Shown: positions 38,273 through 47,274 of the stretch, in pieces
Layout: each line of letters starts with the position of its first letter
How positions within the stretch are numbered: the first letter of the stretch is position 1
NCBI GenBank assembly: GCA_038141525.1
Contig: JAYQIF010000004.1
Location: 62,001 to 126,000, forward strand
Reading direction: 5' to 3'
Source: BACL21 sp038141525
GTDB taxonomy: Bacteria; Bacteroidota; Bacteroidia; Flavobacteriales; Flavobacteriaceae
DNA length: 64,000 nt
Program-made: the position numbers and the translations under genes
The notes under the pieces: model-generated
What the model was told of the DNA's origin: nothing
Databases searched by the model: none
What the model saw: only the letters and a program-made list of their open reading frames with translations

Positions 38273-39736
38273 TTATTCCGGGCGAGCGATTTGCCTTATT
38301 TTAATGCGAAATGCAGCAAAAAGTAGGGTCATAAACGGGCTGATCCAATTAAAAATTGCGTAACCGGCATAGGACAATGTATCCACGCCAAGTACGCCGC
38401 TTTGGTAGGCCCCACATGTGTTCCATGGAATCAATGCCGAGGTAACCGTACCGCTGTCCTCTAAGGTTCTGGATAAGTTTTCGGGTGCAAGATCTTTGTC
38501 TTTATAGGCCTTTGCATACATTTTGCCCGGTACGACAATAGCTAAATACTGATCACTGGCGGCGATGTTAATGGCCAAACAACTGGCCACTGTGCTGGCA
38601 AAAAGTCCAAAAGTCGTGTGGAATAGTTTTAACAGGGCCTCCGAAATAGTCGAAAGAGCGCCAATGGCATCCATCACTCCGCCAAAAACCATGGCACAAA
38701 TGATCAGCCAAATGGTGCCGAGCATCCCGGCCATACCGCCCGAGGTAAATAAATCGTTAAGTGGTGCGTAAGCAGTTGGAATTTCAATCGAAACGGTAAT
38801 GGCGTTCATGATGCCTTTGTAGCCCGAAATTAAATCTAGAGTATTTCCTCCTCCAGTTAAAGCCACAAGTTCAGGCTGTGCCCATAGTGCGGCAACTGCT
38901 GCAAGAAGTGTACCCGCAAACAATGCAATGAGTGGTGCTACTTTTTTGACGATCATAAAAATCACCAATGCTGGCACCACAAAAAGCCATGGGCTTACGG
39001 TAAAGGCTGCATCAATGGCCGATAGCATCTGTGAGGTTTGTGATTCTCCCTGTGGGTCGAGGGTTAACCCCATGATGCCAAAAAACACAAGCGCCACGAT
39101 AATACTGGGAACTGTTGTGTAGGTCATGTATTTAATGTGGGTGAACAAATCAGTTCCAGCCATGGCTGGAGCCAAATTTGTAGTATCGCTCATCGGAGAG
39201 AGTTTGTCGCCAAAATATGCCCCAGAAATAACCGCTCCCGCCGCCATACCTGTATCGATACCCAGCGCATTGGCGATACCAATCATGGCAATACCGACCG
39301 TAGCTGAAGTGGTCCAGCTACTGCCTGTAGCAATGGAGATTATGGCACAAATCACTACTGTGGACACCAGAAATATCGATGGCTTGAGTAAACTCAGACC
39401 ATAGTAAATCATGGTCGGGATGATGCCACTTATGAGCCAAGTTCCGGCCAAAGCACCTACCATGAGCAAAATTAAAATAGCTCCAGTAGTGCTTTTGAGG
39501 TTCTCGGCCACCTCATCGATCATTTTGTCAAAGGAAACACCATTGTAGCGACCGACAATGGCGGCAACAGCGCCTCCGACCATAAGTAAAAACTGATTGC
39601 TGCCACTTAGAGCGTCGTCGCCAAAGGCATAGATCACGTTAATAAAGAGCAACACAACCAGCACTACTACCGGGACAAGGGCCTGAATAATCGACAGTTT
39701 GTTGGGGTGTTGTTCTGTTTTTTTTGAAGAACTCAT
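38273..39736 (-). CDS. nhaC: NhaC-family Na+/H+ antiporter
   Basis: About 487 residues with 11-12 hydrophobic helices. The signature GDKLSPMSDTTNLAPAMAGTDLFTHI and TGSSWTTSATVGIAMIGI are typical of NhaC. It exchanges sodium for protons across the inner membrane, which fits a marine lifestyle. ATG 39736 (MSSSKKTEQHPNKLS) is preferred because a hydrophilic tail then directly precedes helix 1; an in-frame start lies at 39787. The frame is intact. Confidence 0.9.
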   Translation of the reverse strand: MSSSKKTEQHPNKLSIIQALVPVVVLVVLLFINVIYAFGDDALSGSNQFLLMVGGAVAAIVGRYNGVSFDKMIDEVAENLKSTTGAILILLMVGALAGTWLISGIIPTMIYYGLSLLKPSIFLVSTVVICAIISIATGSSWTTSATVGIAMIGIANALGIDTGMAAGAVISGAYFGDKLSPMSDTTNLAPAMAGTDLFTHIKYMTYTTVPSIIVALVFFGIMGLTLDPQGESQTSQMLSAIDAAFTVSPWLFVVPALVIFMIVKKVAPLIALFAGTLLAAVAALWAQPELVALTGGGNTLDLISGYKGIMNAITVSIEIPTAYAPLNDLFTSGGMAGMLGTIWLIICAMVFGGVMDAIGALSTISEALLKLFHTTFGLFASTVASCLAINIAASDQYLAIVVPGKMYAKAYKDKDLAPENLSRTLEDSGTVTSALIPWNTCGAYQSGVLGVDTLSYAGYAIFNWISPFMTLLFAAFRIKIRQIARPE

Positions 39737-39923
39737 GGGCGGTATTGTTGCTTGTGTAATGTTACGATTTTGCCTGTGACTTTGCAAATTATCTTTATCT
39801 GTGCCAGCGCATATAATGGGTTGGATTTATAAATACGCAGAACGCTATTTGTCTAAGAGACAATACAGGTGGTGGTTCTGCAGTTTTAATAAGTATAGCT
39901 CCCAAAATCGAATATTCTCTACC

Positions 39924-40919
39924 ATGGAGCATTGTATTAGATTTCTACTCAGACTAAAAAGTTTTGTACTCGCTGTCGGAATTTTTATCGGCGGCATGAC
40001 CAAGCCATTAAAGGCTCAGGTGGGCATTGGCACTACTGACCCCCATCCAAGTGCCCTTTTGGAATTGTCGAGCCCTGATTTGGGCCTATTGCTGCCCAGG
40101 GTCTCATTGAAGGATTCGAGTAAAACAGGCTTGAATGCCACTTATGAAGCAAAGCAGGGGCTTGTGGTTTTTCACCGCACAGACAGTTTGATCGGGGGTC
40201 GTGGGGTTTATGTCTTTGATGGGGTTTCATGGCGCGGCTTGGCTTATAAATGGCCTGAACATGAGCAATGGCAGTGGTCTAATAGTGGGTTATATTACGG
40301 ATCGGCAGATGTGTTTGTGGGCAGTAGCGCGAGCACCAATAATGATCTTTGGTTGAGTCGGCGAATTGTGGATTGGGATAACAGTAACTATTATATGGAT
40401 CCAGCAGCAGGTTCGGTGCTTAATGAGTTAAAACTCGATTCGGGTTCGAGTATAGATGTCAGTCTTTATTGGGGTCGAGACGATACCGGGTTCTTTGAGC
40501 CAGTGGATGGAGTGCTTGGGTTTTCTGTTTTGGGTCATTTGCGCTGGTTTATGAATTCAGAAGGTCGTTTTGGCATCAACACGAATACACCCGAGGCGGA
40601 TTTTGATCTAAACGGAACTGCTCGGTTAGGAACGCACGGCAGTGTAATTCAGGGGTTAAAGCGCTTGACAAAAACATATACAATTCCCGTTGATTGGAAT
40701 CAGGAGAGGTTAACCATAAGCATGAATCCTGCAGAACTACAAGCCATGAATATTCCCGAATCAGCTTTTTTACAAAGTCAATTGCGCGATGCGCCTTCTC
40801 GGCAGCTCAGAATTATAAATCAAGGGATGGACCAAAATGGCTTTTACTGTACCATTTCGGGAATTGACACCACAATAATCGGAGAGACCTTTAGGCTTGA
40901 CTTTCTAGCGTTGTATTGA
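39924..40919 (+). CDS. Secreted surface or tail-fibre-like protein, unknown function
   Basis: About 331 residues with a signal peptide (MEHCIRFLLRLKSFVLAVGIFIG, ending PLKAQ). The mature start QVGIGTTDPHPSALLELSS and GLLLPRVSL is a module common at the N-terminus of secreted Bacteroidota proteins and phage tail fibres. A second such motif, FGINTNTPEADFDLNGTARL, comes near residue 225, and a C-terminal beta-rich domain follows. There are no enzymatic motifs. The region from 39801 to 39923 is in frame but has no signal-like or conserved content, so I start at ATG 39924. It converges with the lyase gene. Confidence 0.65.
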   Translation: MEHCIRFLLRLKSFVLAVGIFIGGMTKPLKAQVGIGTTDPHPSALLELSSPDLGLLLPRVSLKDSSKTGLNATYEAKQGLVVFHRTDSLIGGRGVYVFDGVSWRGLAYKWPEHEQWQWSNSGLYYGSADVFVGSSASTNNDLWLSRRIVDWDNSNYYMDPAAGSVLNELKLDSGSSIDVSLYWGRDDTGFFEPVDGVLGFSVLGHLRWFMNSEGRFGINTNTPEADFDLNGTARLGTHGSVIQGLKRLTKTYTIPVDWNQERLTISMNPAELQAMNIPESAFLQSQLRDAPSRQLRIINQGMDQNGFYCTISGIDTTIIGETFRLDFLALY

Positions 40920-40921
40920 AT

Positions 40922-40960
40922 GGAGTTTGTCTCTTAATTGTTTTGCTAAGAGAGAACTCC
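40922..40960. terminator. Hairpin between convergent genes
   Basis: GGAGTT..TCTCTTA pairs with TAAGAGA..AACTCC around a 10-base loop, with a 2x2 internal mismatch, and spans the stop codon of the lyase gene. It lies exactly between two convergent stops. There is no T-run, so it is a structural or weak terminator candidate only. Confidence 0.4.
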
Positions 40961-42148
40961 CACTTGGACCATGCACGCCCGCATCATTTGATAGGTGCGC
41001 TCGATATCATTGTCAAGTCCGATAGAAAAGCGAATCAGTCCATCGGTAAGGCCCATTTCGGCTTGCTCTTCGAGCGGGATTTCGGATGAGGTTGAACTGC
41101 CCGGTGCACTAAATAAGGTCTTGTAAAATCCAAGACTTACTGCCAGATAACCCAAGTTACGTTCCTGCATGAGTTCCATAAGTTTATTGGCGGTTTCAAG
41201 ATTGCCTGCATCAATGGTCAGCATGCCACCGTAGCCGTATTCTGGGTTCATCATGCGGCTAAATAATTCATGGCTTGGATGGCTTTTTAGGCCAGGATAA
41301 ACCGTTTTTAAGCCATCGGCCTCAAACTTTTGGGCTAAATACATGGCGTTGTGGCTGTGTTGCTTAACCCGAATATGGAGTGTTCTTAGATTTTTTAGAA
41401 TAGACGCGGCACGCAGGCTATCCATACTGGCGCCAAGAAGCATGCAGGCGCCATCATTGACGTTTCGCAATTGATCAATAAGTTCCTGAGATCCACAGAT
41501 TACACCGCCCATGGTGTCGCTACTGCCGTTTATAAATTTGGTTAAACTATGCAGAACGATATCCGCGCCGAGCTGGTGAGGCGCGATACTGAGGGGCGCA
41601 AAAGTATTGTCGACCATCAGCACGAGATTGTGTTTTTTGGCCAGCTTAGCTAATGCCTTGATATCCGCTACCTCGAGCAGCGGGTTACTGACACTTTCAC
41701 AATACAAAACTTTAGTTTTGGGGTTAATGGCCGCAGCCACAGCCTCTAAGTCAGTGATGTCTACAAAGCTTGTCTCGATACCAAAGCGGGGTGTGAAATT
41801 TTTTAAAAAAGCATAAGTCCCACCGTATATAGTGCGACTCGAAACAATATGATCCCCCTGACCACAGTATTGAAGCAGGGCAGGGGTGATGGCACCCATC
41901 CCTGTAGCCGCAACCGTGGCGGTTTCTGTTCCTTCCATAGCGGCCAAGGCTTGCCCCAAGTATAGATTTGAAGGCGTACTGTGGCGCGAGTATAAGTAAC
42001 ACCCTTCTGCATTGCCTTCGAAGGTGTCGAACATGGTCTTGGCGGATAAAAAGGTGTAGGTAGATGAGTCTGATATGCTGGGGTTTACACCCCCGAATTC
42101 GCCAAAATATTGTAAGTCTTGAATGTGGTTTGCTGGATCAAAAGACAT
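40946..42148 (-). CDS. Cys/Met-metabolism PLP lyase (methionine gamma-lyase-like)
   Basis: About 400 residues. The motifs are SRHSTPSNLYLGQALAAMEG, TGMGAITPALLQ, YGGTYAFLKNF and VMVDNTFAPL-type LMVDNTFAPLSIAPHQLGAD, with the PLP lysine at residue 204 in SLTKFINGSS. This is fold-type I trans-sulfuration enzyme sequence. Methionine gamma-lyase, cystathionine gamma-lyase and related activities cannot be separated here. ATG 42148 is supported by an exact promoter 15 bases upstream. It is divergent from an Lrp-family regulator that probably controls it. Confidence 0.88.
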   Translation of the reverse strand: MSFDPANHIQDLQYFGEFGGVNPSISDSSTYTFLSAKTMFDTFEGNAEGCYLYSRHSTPSNLYLGQALAAMEGTETATVAATGMGAITPALLQYCGQGDHIVSSRTIYGGTYAFLKNFTPRFGIETSFVDITDLEAVAAAINPKTKVLYCESVSNPLLEVADIKALAKLAKKHNLVLMVDNTFAPLSIAPHQLGADIVLHSLTKFINGSSDTMGGVICGSQELIDQLRNVNDGACMLLGASMDSLRAASILKNLRTLHIRVKQHSHNAMYLAQKFEADGLKTVYPGLKSHPSHELFSRMMNPEYGYGGMLTIDAGNLETANKLMELMQERNLGYLAVSLGFYKTLFSAPGSSTSSEIPLEEQAEMGLTDGLIRFSIGLDNDIERTYQMMRACMVQVGVLS

Positions 42149-42163
42149 GGTATAGGTTTTTAT

Positions 42164-42194
42164 CAAAACTACCTAAAACAAGATCATATTGCAA
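42164..42194 (-). promoter_or_regulatory. Promoter of the PLP lyase gene
   Basis: On the minus strand TTG (42192-42194) is followed after 20 bases by TAGTTTTG (42164-42171). The leader is about 11 bases to ATG 42148. Confidence 0.6.
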
Positions 42195-42216
42195 TGAATA
42201 ACGATTATTTTAGAAA

Positions 42217-42233
42217 AATAAATTGTATTTATT
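42217..42233. promoter_or_regulatory. Candidate Lrp operator (AT-rich palindrome)
   Basis: AATAAAT TGT ATTTATT is a perfect 7-bp inverted repeat with a 3-base centre. It lies midway between the two divergent promoters and fits the AT-rich, 15-17-bp dyads bound by Lrp/AsnC dimers. Confidence 0.5.
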
Positions 42234-42239
42234 ATATTA

Positions 42240-42272
42240 TTGATAGAAATTAATTCTTAAATCTTAATTTTG
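42240..42272 (+). promoter_or_regulatory. Promoter of the lrp-family gene
   Basis: TTG (42240-42242) and TAATTTTG (42265-42272, exact TAnnTTTG) are spaced by 22 bases. The leader is about 26 bases to ATG 42305. Confidence 0.5.
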
Positions 42273-42304
42273 ACAGAATCTCAGTTTAGAAAATTTTTTT
42301 CATC

Positions 42305-42772
42305 ATGACCTTTGATACAGCGGATTTAATTTTACTCGACGCCTTGCAATCGGACAGCAAGCAAACCCACAAACAATTGGCCTTAAAAACAAAGCTATCA
42401 GTTACCGCAGTTCATGAGCGCATCAAAAAATTAGAACGCAATGGGGTGATCAAACAGTATGTTGCTCTGGTGGATGCACAGCAATTGTCCTTGGGATTTA
42501 TGGTGTTCTGTCATGTAAAGTTAGTACAGCACGCTAAATCCTCTTTAACGGCCTTTGAGTCGGATATAATCGGTCTTTCTGAAGTTGTGGAGTGTTTTCA
42601 TGTCTCAGGGTCTTATGACTACCTGCTCAAAGTAATGGTAAAAGACATGGTACATTTTCGCTCGTTTTTAGTCCATAAGCTGACCAGTTTAAAATCGATA
42701 GCCAGCACAGAGAGTTCCTTTGTGATCAGTCAGGTTCAAAACACCACAAAACTTATCCCAGTCCAACCTTAA
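42305..42772 (+). CDS. Lrp/AsnC-family transcriptional regulator
   Basis: A 155-residue intact regulator. The N-terminal winged helix-turn-helix is FDTADLILLDALQSDSKQTH through LSVTAVHERIKKLERNGVIK, and the C-terminal RAM domain contains VVECFHVSGSYDYLLKVMVKDM, where amino acids bind. It is placed back-to-back with the PLP lyase gene, with a palindrome between the promoters. I infer that it senses an amino acid and controls the lyase and itself. Confidence 0.93.
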   Translation: MTFDTADLILLDALQSDSKQTHKQLALKTKLSVTAVHERIKKLERNGVIKQYVALVDAQQLSLGFMVFCHVKLVQHAKSSLTAFESDIIGLSEVVECFHVSGSYDYLLKVMVKDMVHFRSFLVHKLTSLKSIASTESSFVISQVQNTTKLIPVQP

Positions 42773-42800
42773 ATCTGGTTTAAAATTTATCGAGTGAGCA

Positions 42801-42831
42801 TTGGCTTTTGCTGCCCAGTGTCGTAACTTTG
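42801..42831 (+). promoter_or_regulatory. lpdA promoter (TTG, 20-bp spacer, TAACTTTG)
   Basis: TTG at 42801-42803 and TAACTTTG at 42824-42831 are spaced by 20 bases, as in the consensus. The leader is about 19 bases to ATG 42857. Confidence 0.65.
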
Positions 42832-42856
42832 TGCCACAAAACTAAAACACATTACA

Positions 42857-44257
42857 ATGAGTAATTACGATGTAGTGGTGATTGGGTCTGGCCCTGGAGG
42901 CTATGTATCGGCCATTCGGTGTGCTCAATTAGGCATGAAAACAGCTTTGGTTGAAAAATACGATACCTTAGGGGGCACTTGCCTCAACGTGGGTTGTATC
43001 CCGAGTAAGGCCCTTTTGGATTCGTCGCATCACTTTGAAGACACTCAGAAGCACCTAGAAGAGCACGGTATTGAAGTTCAAGGACCAGTGACGTTAAATC
43101 TAGCCAAAATGATGGAGCGGAAATCGGGTGTTGTGTCTCAGACAACCAAAGGCATCGATTTTCTCATGGATAAAAATAAAATCGACGTTTTGCACGGGGT
43201 AGGCGCCTTTGAAGACCAAAATACCCTCACGGTACACGGTAAAGAAAAGCAAACCCTCACGGCAAAGCATATTATCATAGCCACAGGGAGTAAGCCGGCG
43301 AGTCTTCCGTTTATCAACATCGATAAAAAACGAGTAATTACCTCGACCGAAGCCCTGTCCATGACTGAAGTGCCGAAACACCTTGTGATCATCGGTGGTG
43401 GAGTCATCGGATTAGAACTCGGTCAAGTTTATCGCAGACTGGGCGCTGAGGTTTCTGTAGTGGAATATATGGATCGCATCATCCCAACGATGGATGGTGC
43501 TCAAAGTAAAGAACTCACCAAGGTCCTCAAAAAACAAGGGATGAAGTTTTTCTTATCACACCAGGTTCAAGGCGTTTCTGCAGACAATAATGAAGTGACC
43601 ATCACGGCCCTAGACAAGAAAGGTCAAGAGGTTCAATTCACTGGAGACTATTGTCTGGTCAGTGTGGGTCGTAAGCCCTACACAGAAGGACTTGGGCTCG
43701 ACAAGGCAGGGATTGCAGTTAATGAACGCGGTCAAGTGCAGGTCAATGATCACTTACAAACCAATATCCCACATATTTATGCTATTGGTGATGTGGTGCG
43801 TGGCGCAATGCTCGCCCATAAAGCGGAGGAAGAAGGCGTTATGGTGGCCGAACTGATTGCTGGTCAAAAGCCTCATATCAACTATAATTTAATACCGGGT
43901 GTAGTCTATACTTGGCCAGAAGTAGCGTCTGTGGGTAAAACCGAAGAGCAGCTCAAAGAAGCAGGTGTAGCCTACAAATCTGGTCAATTTCCGATGCGTG
44001 CTTTAGGACGTTCTAGAGCTAGTGGTGATATTGATGGTTTTGTGAAAATACTCAGCGATGCCCAAACCGATGAGTTACTCGGAGTACACATGGTAGGAGC
44101 GCGTGTCGCAGATTTAATTGCCGAAGCAGTAACCGCTATGGAGTTTAGAGCCAGTGCAGAAGACTTGGCGCGTATGAGTCATGCGCATCCGACTTATGCT
44201 GAGGCCGTTAAAGAAGCAGCTTTGGCGGCTACTGAAAATAGACCACTGCACATATAA
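42857..44257 (+). CDS. lpdA: Dihydrolipoyl dehydrogenase
   Basis: A 466-residue intact flavoprotein. The FAD-binding VVIGSGPGGYVSAIRCAQ is followed by the redox disulfide C42-C47 in GGTCLNVGCIPSK, the NAD-binding IIGGGVIGLELGQVYRRLGA, and IYAIGDVVRG. The C-terminal HAHPTYAEAVKEA supplies the active-site His-Glu pair. It reoxidises lipoamide in the 2-oxo-acid dehydrogenase complexes and the glycine cleavage system. No E1/E2 genes are adjacent. pabB follows after 3 bases. Confidence 0.97.
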   Translation: MSNYDVVVIGSGPGGYVSAIRCAQLGMKTALVEKYDTLGGTCLNVGCIPSKALLDSSHHFEDTQKHLEEHGIEVQGPVTLNLAKMMERKSGVVSQTTKGIDFLMDKNKIDVLHGVGAFEDQNTLTVHGKEKQTLTAKHIIIATGSKPASLPFINIDKKRVITSTEALSMTEVPKHLVIIGGGVIGLELGQVYRRLGAEVSVVEYMDRIIPTMDGAQSKELTKVLKKQGMKFFLSHQVQGVSADNNEVTITALDKKGQEVQFTGDYCLVSVGRKPYTEGLGLDKAGIAVNERGQVQVNDHLQTNIPHIYAIGDVVRGAMLAHKAEEEGVMVAELIAGQKPHINYNLIPGVVYTWPEVASVGKTEEQLKEAGVAYKSGQFPMRALGRSRASGDIDGFVKILSDAQTDELLGVHMVGARVADLIAEAVTAMEFRASAEDLARMSHAHPTYAEAVKEAALAATENRPLHI

Positions 44258-44260
44258 ATT

Positions 44261-45596
44261 GTGGTGCAACGCCAGCGCTTTACGTCTGAATTTTCTTCGA
44301 GTCAACAGCTCAAAACCACGCTGTTTGACTTTGCTCAAACCCAAGGCGGTCGTTTTGGGAACAAGCTCTATTTAGATTCTAATGAACATCAGGACCCGCA
44401 TGGCGCCTTTGGAGCCCTATTGGCTTTAGACCCCGTGGGTGAATTGCGAATTGATGCTGCTCAGTCAGGAGATTGGGAGCGACTTAGTGTATGGCAAAAA
44501 ACTCAGAGAGATTGGTGTTTTGGCCATATTTCCTACGATTTTAAAAATGCCCAGGAGCAGTTGCAATCGGCTAATTGGGATGGTATTGGTTTTCCGGAAG
44601 TCTATTTTTTTGTCCCTGCTCGGATCTTAATGGTACAAGGCAGGACTTTAGTAGGGCTTTATTTGGAGGAGCGGACCCAGCAATGGCCTGATGACCTGAA
44701 AGAGATTGAAAAGATTTTCAAACAAATACCTAACGAGCCCCACCAGCGGATGTCTGAAGCGGGTATTGAGCTTCAGGGACGTTGGACCCAAGAGCAATAC
44801 CAAGAGAAATTTGGGAAGATTCAACAGCATATTCAGCGCGGGGATATCTATGAAACGAATTTTTGTCAGGAATTTTATCGAGAAGATACAGTAATTGACC
44901 CGGCAGTTGTCTTCAAACAGCTCAATGGGTATTCCAAGGCGCCTTTTTCTGCTTTTTATCAGTTAGAAGACCGCTATGCTTTATGTGCCTCGCCAGAGCG
45001 CTATTTGACCAAAAAAAGGAAAAAAGCTCATTTCACAGCCCATCAAAGGCACCTTAAAGCGTTTATCAGACCCTAAATTGGATGAGCCGGCGGTTGCTGA
45101 GTTTATTAAAAGTCCCAAAGAGCGTAGAGAAAATATCATGATTACAGATTTAGTGCGTAATGATCTTTCCATAGTGGCCGCCCGAGACTCGGTGCAGGTT
45201 CAGGATCTTTGTGCTTTAAAATCTTATGAGCACGTGCATCAACTCGTGACCACGATCAGTGCCGAGTTAAAAGCAGACCGAGATCCGGTGGACGCACTAA
45301 AAGCGACGTTTCCCATGGGAAGCATGACTGGTGTCCCAAAAATCAGGGCTTTACAGCTTATGGAGGACTTTGAGGATCATCAAAGAGGCCTCTACAGTGG
45401 AACCATTGGTTATTTTACCCCAGAAGGGGACTTTGATTTCAACGTGGTGATCCGAACCTTGCTCTATAATTCGAGTAATAAATACCTGAGTTTGAGTGTT
45501 GGTGGGGCTTTGACCAGTACAGCTAATGCCCATGACGAGTATCAGGAGTGTCTGCTTAAAGCCGAATCCCTGCGCACTGTGCTCAGTCGCGGATAA
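44261..45596 (+). CDS. pabB: Aminodeoxychorismate synthase component I (one frameshift)
   Basis: About 444 residues after joining. The chorismate-binding domain shows YQEKFGKIQQHIQRGDIYETNF, FSAFYQLEDRYALCASPERYL, the KGTLKRL segment, ENIMITDLVRNDLS, FPMGSMTGVPKIRALQLM and YSGTIGYFTPEGDFDFNVVIRT. It makes 4-amino-4-deoxychorismate for folate. An extra A in the A7 run near 45011-45017 breaks the frame just before KLISQPIKGTLKRLSDPKLD. The start is GTG 44261 or GTG 44264. It is probably on the lpdA transcript. Confidence 0.93.
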
Positions 45597-45659
45597 TCCT
45601 TATTTTAGACCCGCTAAAGTCGGCTCAAATTTTCTTTGTGTGCGACAGATTTCGAACTA

Positions 45660-47102
45660 ATGGAGCAAACCTTTGCAGCGCATTGTGACCAAGAATTCAG
45701 TTGGGACCCCAGCAGGCCCCTATTGGTGGCTTGTAGTGGCGGTTTGGATAGTGTGGTTCTGGTGCATCTCATGCACAGCTACCATGGCAATTTGATTTTG
45801 GCCCACATGAATTATGGCCTGCGCGGACAGGACAGCGACAAGGATGAAGCGCTGGTCAGCGCTTTGGGTGCTGATCTCGGGTATGAAGTAGTGATTAAGC
45901 GTGTCGCCCCTGAAGATGTGAAAAACCAGCCGAGGACCTCGCTTGAAATGAAGGCGCGCGAACTGCGTTATGCTTTTTTTGAGCATGTGATGCTGAGTCA
46001 TGGAGCACAGGGCGTGCTTACGGCGCATCATGCAGACGATAATTTGGAGACGTTTATATTGAATTTTTCACGGGGCACTGGGCTCAAAGGACTAACGGGA
46101 ATAAACTCAAAAACCCATCGCTTATTTCGGCCGCTCCTTCCATTTAGGCGCGCCGATATTTTGGCCTATGCACATAAAAAGGGGTACACTTGGCGTGAGG
46201 ATGCCTCCAATCAAAGCGATGATTATCAGCGTAATATCATCCGTCATCACATCAGCCCCGGATTTAATAAACTCGAGCGGGCCTGGGATCAAAGTCTGGC
46301 TCAGACCCAGGATTATTTAAATCAGACGCAAACTCTTTTAGAAGATTACCTCGATGCAGTTACTTCGCGGGTGATGACCCACAGTGAGGATGGACTGCGA
46401 CTGGATTTAAAAGTTTTAGCAACTTACCCTAATGCTATGTTGCTTTTATCTAGTTTGTGTCGAAAGTACGGGGTTAATGCGGGGCAGGATTTGGGTCAGC
46501 TGGTAAAGGCACAGAGCGGGGCTCGGATTTATACGCCAACACATCAGCTGCTTAAGGATCGGGATGTGATTTTGATCAATGCGCTTGATGGCATTACAAA
46601 CACCCTGCGGAATCCGGAGTCCATAACAATCAATGAATTGAATCCGCAAACATTATCGTCTAGCGAGATACAGAAAACATTATCCACTGGCGAGATGCAG
46701 AGCGCGGCCGCCGATCAAAGCAACCCCGATTATTGGCTTATCAATCGCGAAAATACATCCCCAGACGTCCCTGTGGAATTCAATTTTGAGTCTGTGGATT
46801 CAATGACCCCTGCGGGGCCTGATGTTATTTTTGTTCCGACGCACTTGCTCGTCTTTCCGCTTAAGTTGCGGCGATGGCAAATAGGGGATGTTTTTTACCC
46901 GTTTGGTGGACCAGGAAAAAAGAAAATAAGTAAGTTTTTTAAAGATGAACGATTATCTTTAGTCCGCAAAAATAAAATCTGGCTTTTGGAGTGTGCCGGG
47001 CGCATTATGTGGGTGGTCGGTTTACGTGCAGACGAGCGTTTTCGCGTGACGGATTTCGGTAAAGGGATTACTAAAATCAGTTGGATAAGTAAGGAACCCT
47101 GA
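45660..47102 (+). CDS. tilS: tRNA(Ile)-lysidine synthetase
   Basis: About 480 residues. The PP-loop SGGLDSVVLVHLM lies at residues about 25-37, with HHADDNLETFILNFSRGTGLKGL and EDASNQSDDYQRN after it. The C-terminal TilS domain (RRWQIGDVFYPFGGPGKKKISKFF) is intact. It converts C34 of tRNA-Ile(CAU) to lysidine. ATG 45660 is preferred over a TTG at 45636, which lies in a promoter-like TTTCTTTG (45631-45638). The linker before the C-terminal domain is long and contains a duplicated 9-residue segment. Confidence 0.94.
   Translation: MEQTFAAHCDQEFSWDPSRPLLVACSGGLDSVVLVHLMHSYHGNLILAHMNYGLRGQDSDKDEALVSALGADLGYEVVIKRVAPEDVKNQPRTSLEMKARELRYAFFEHVMLSHGAQGVLTAHHADDNLETFILNFSRGTGLKGLTGINSKTHRLFRPLLPFRRADILAYAHKKGYTWREDASNQSDDYQRNIIRHHISPGFNKLERAWDQSLAQTQDYLNQTQTLLEDYLDAVTSRVMTHSEDGLRLDLKVLATYPNAMLLLSSLCRKYGVNAGQDLGQLVKAQSGARIYTPTHQLLKDRDVILINALDGITNTLRNPESITINELNPQTLSSSEIQKTLSTGEMQSAAADQSNPDYWLINRENTSPDVPVEFNFESVDSMTPAGPDVIFVPTHLLVFPLKLRRWQIGDVFYPFGGPGKKKISKFFKDERLSLVRKNKIWLLECAGRIMWVVGLRADERFRVTDFGKGITKISWISKEP
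46650..46703 (+). repeat. 27-bp in-frame tandem duplication inside tilS
   Basis: Two adjacent 27-base units (46650-46676 and 46677-46703) differ at six positions and encode TLSSSEIQK and TLSTGEMQS. They lie in the variable linker of TilS, so the duplication is probably tolerated and neutral. Confidence 0.65.
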
Positions 47103-47173
47103 GATTATGATATTGAGGCAAATCCAAAAAGTTAACCGCCAAATTAATTGATATGGACGCATTATAAACAGAA

Positions 47174-47253
47174 ATAATCAACTTAAAATCCGAGGTAAAC
47201 AACTAATAATTTGAGCTAAACAACCTATAATTCAAGATTAACAACTAACGACC
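47174..47253. repeat. 21-bp degenerate tandem repeat upstream of dsbD
   Basis: Units near 47174, 47196, 47217 and 47238 share the pattern TAAACAACytATAATTyrAGm with a 21-base period (two DNA helical turns). They fill the 172-base gap between tilS and dsbD, ending about 20 bases before the dsbD ATG. No TAnnTTTG promoter is seen there. Confidence 0.6.
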
Positions 47254-47274
47254 AAAAAGAATTACTCAATAACC

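Noticed and set aside
39801..39923. Longer N-terminus for the secreted surface-type protein
   Set aside because: The extra 41 codons are not signal-like; the ATG at 39924 starts a proper signal peptide.
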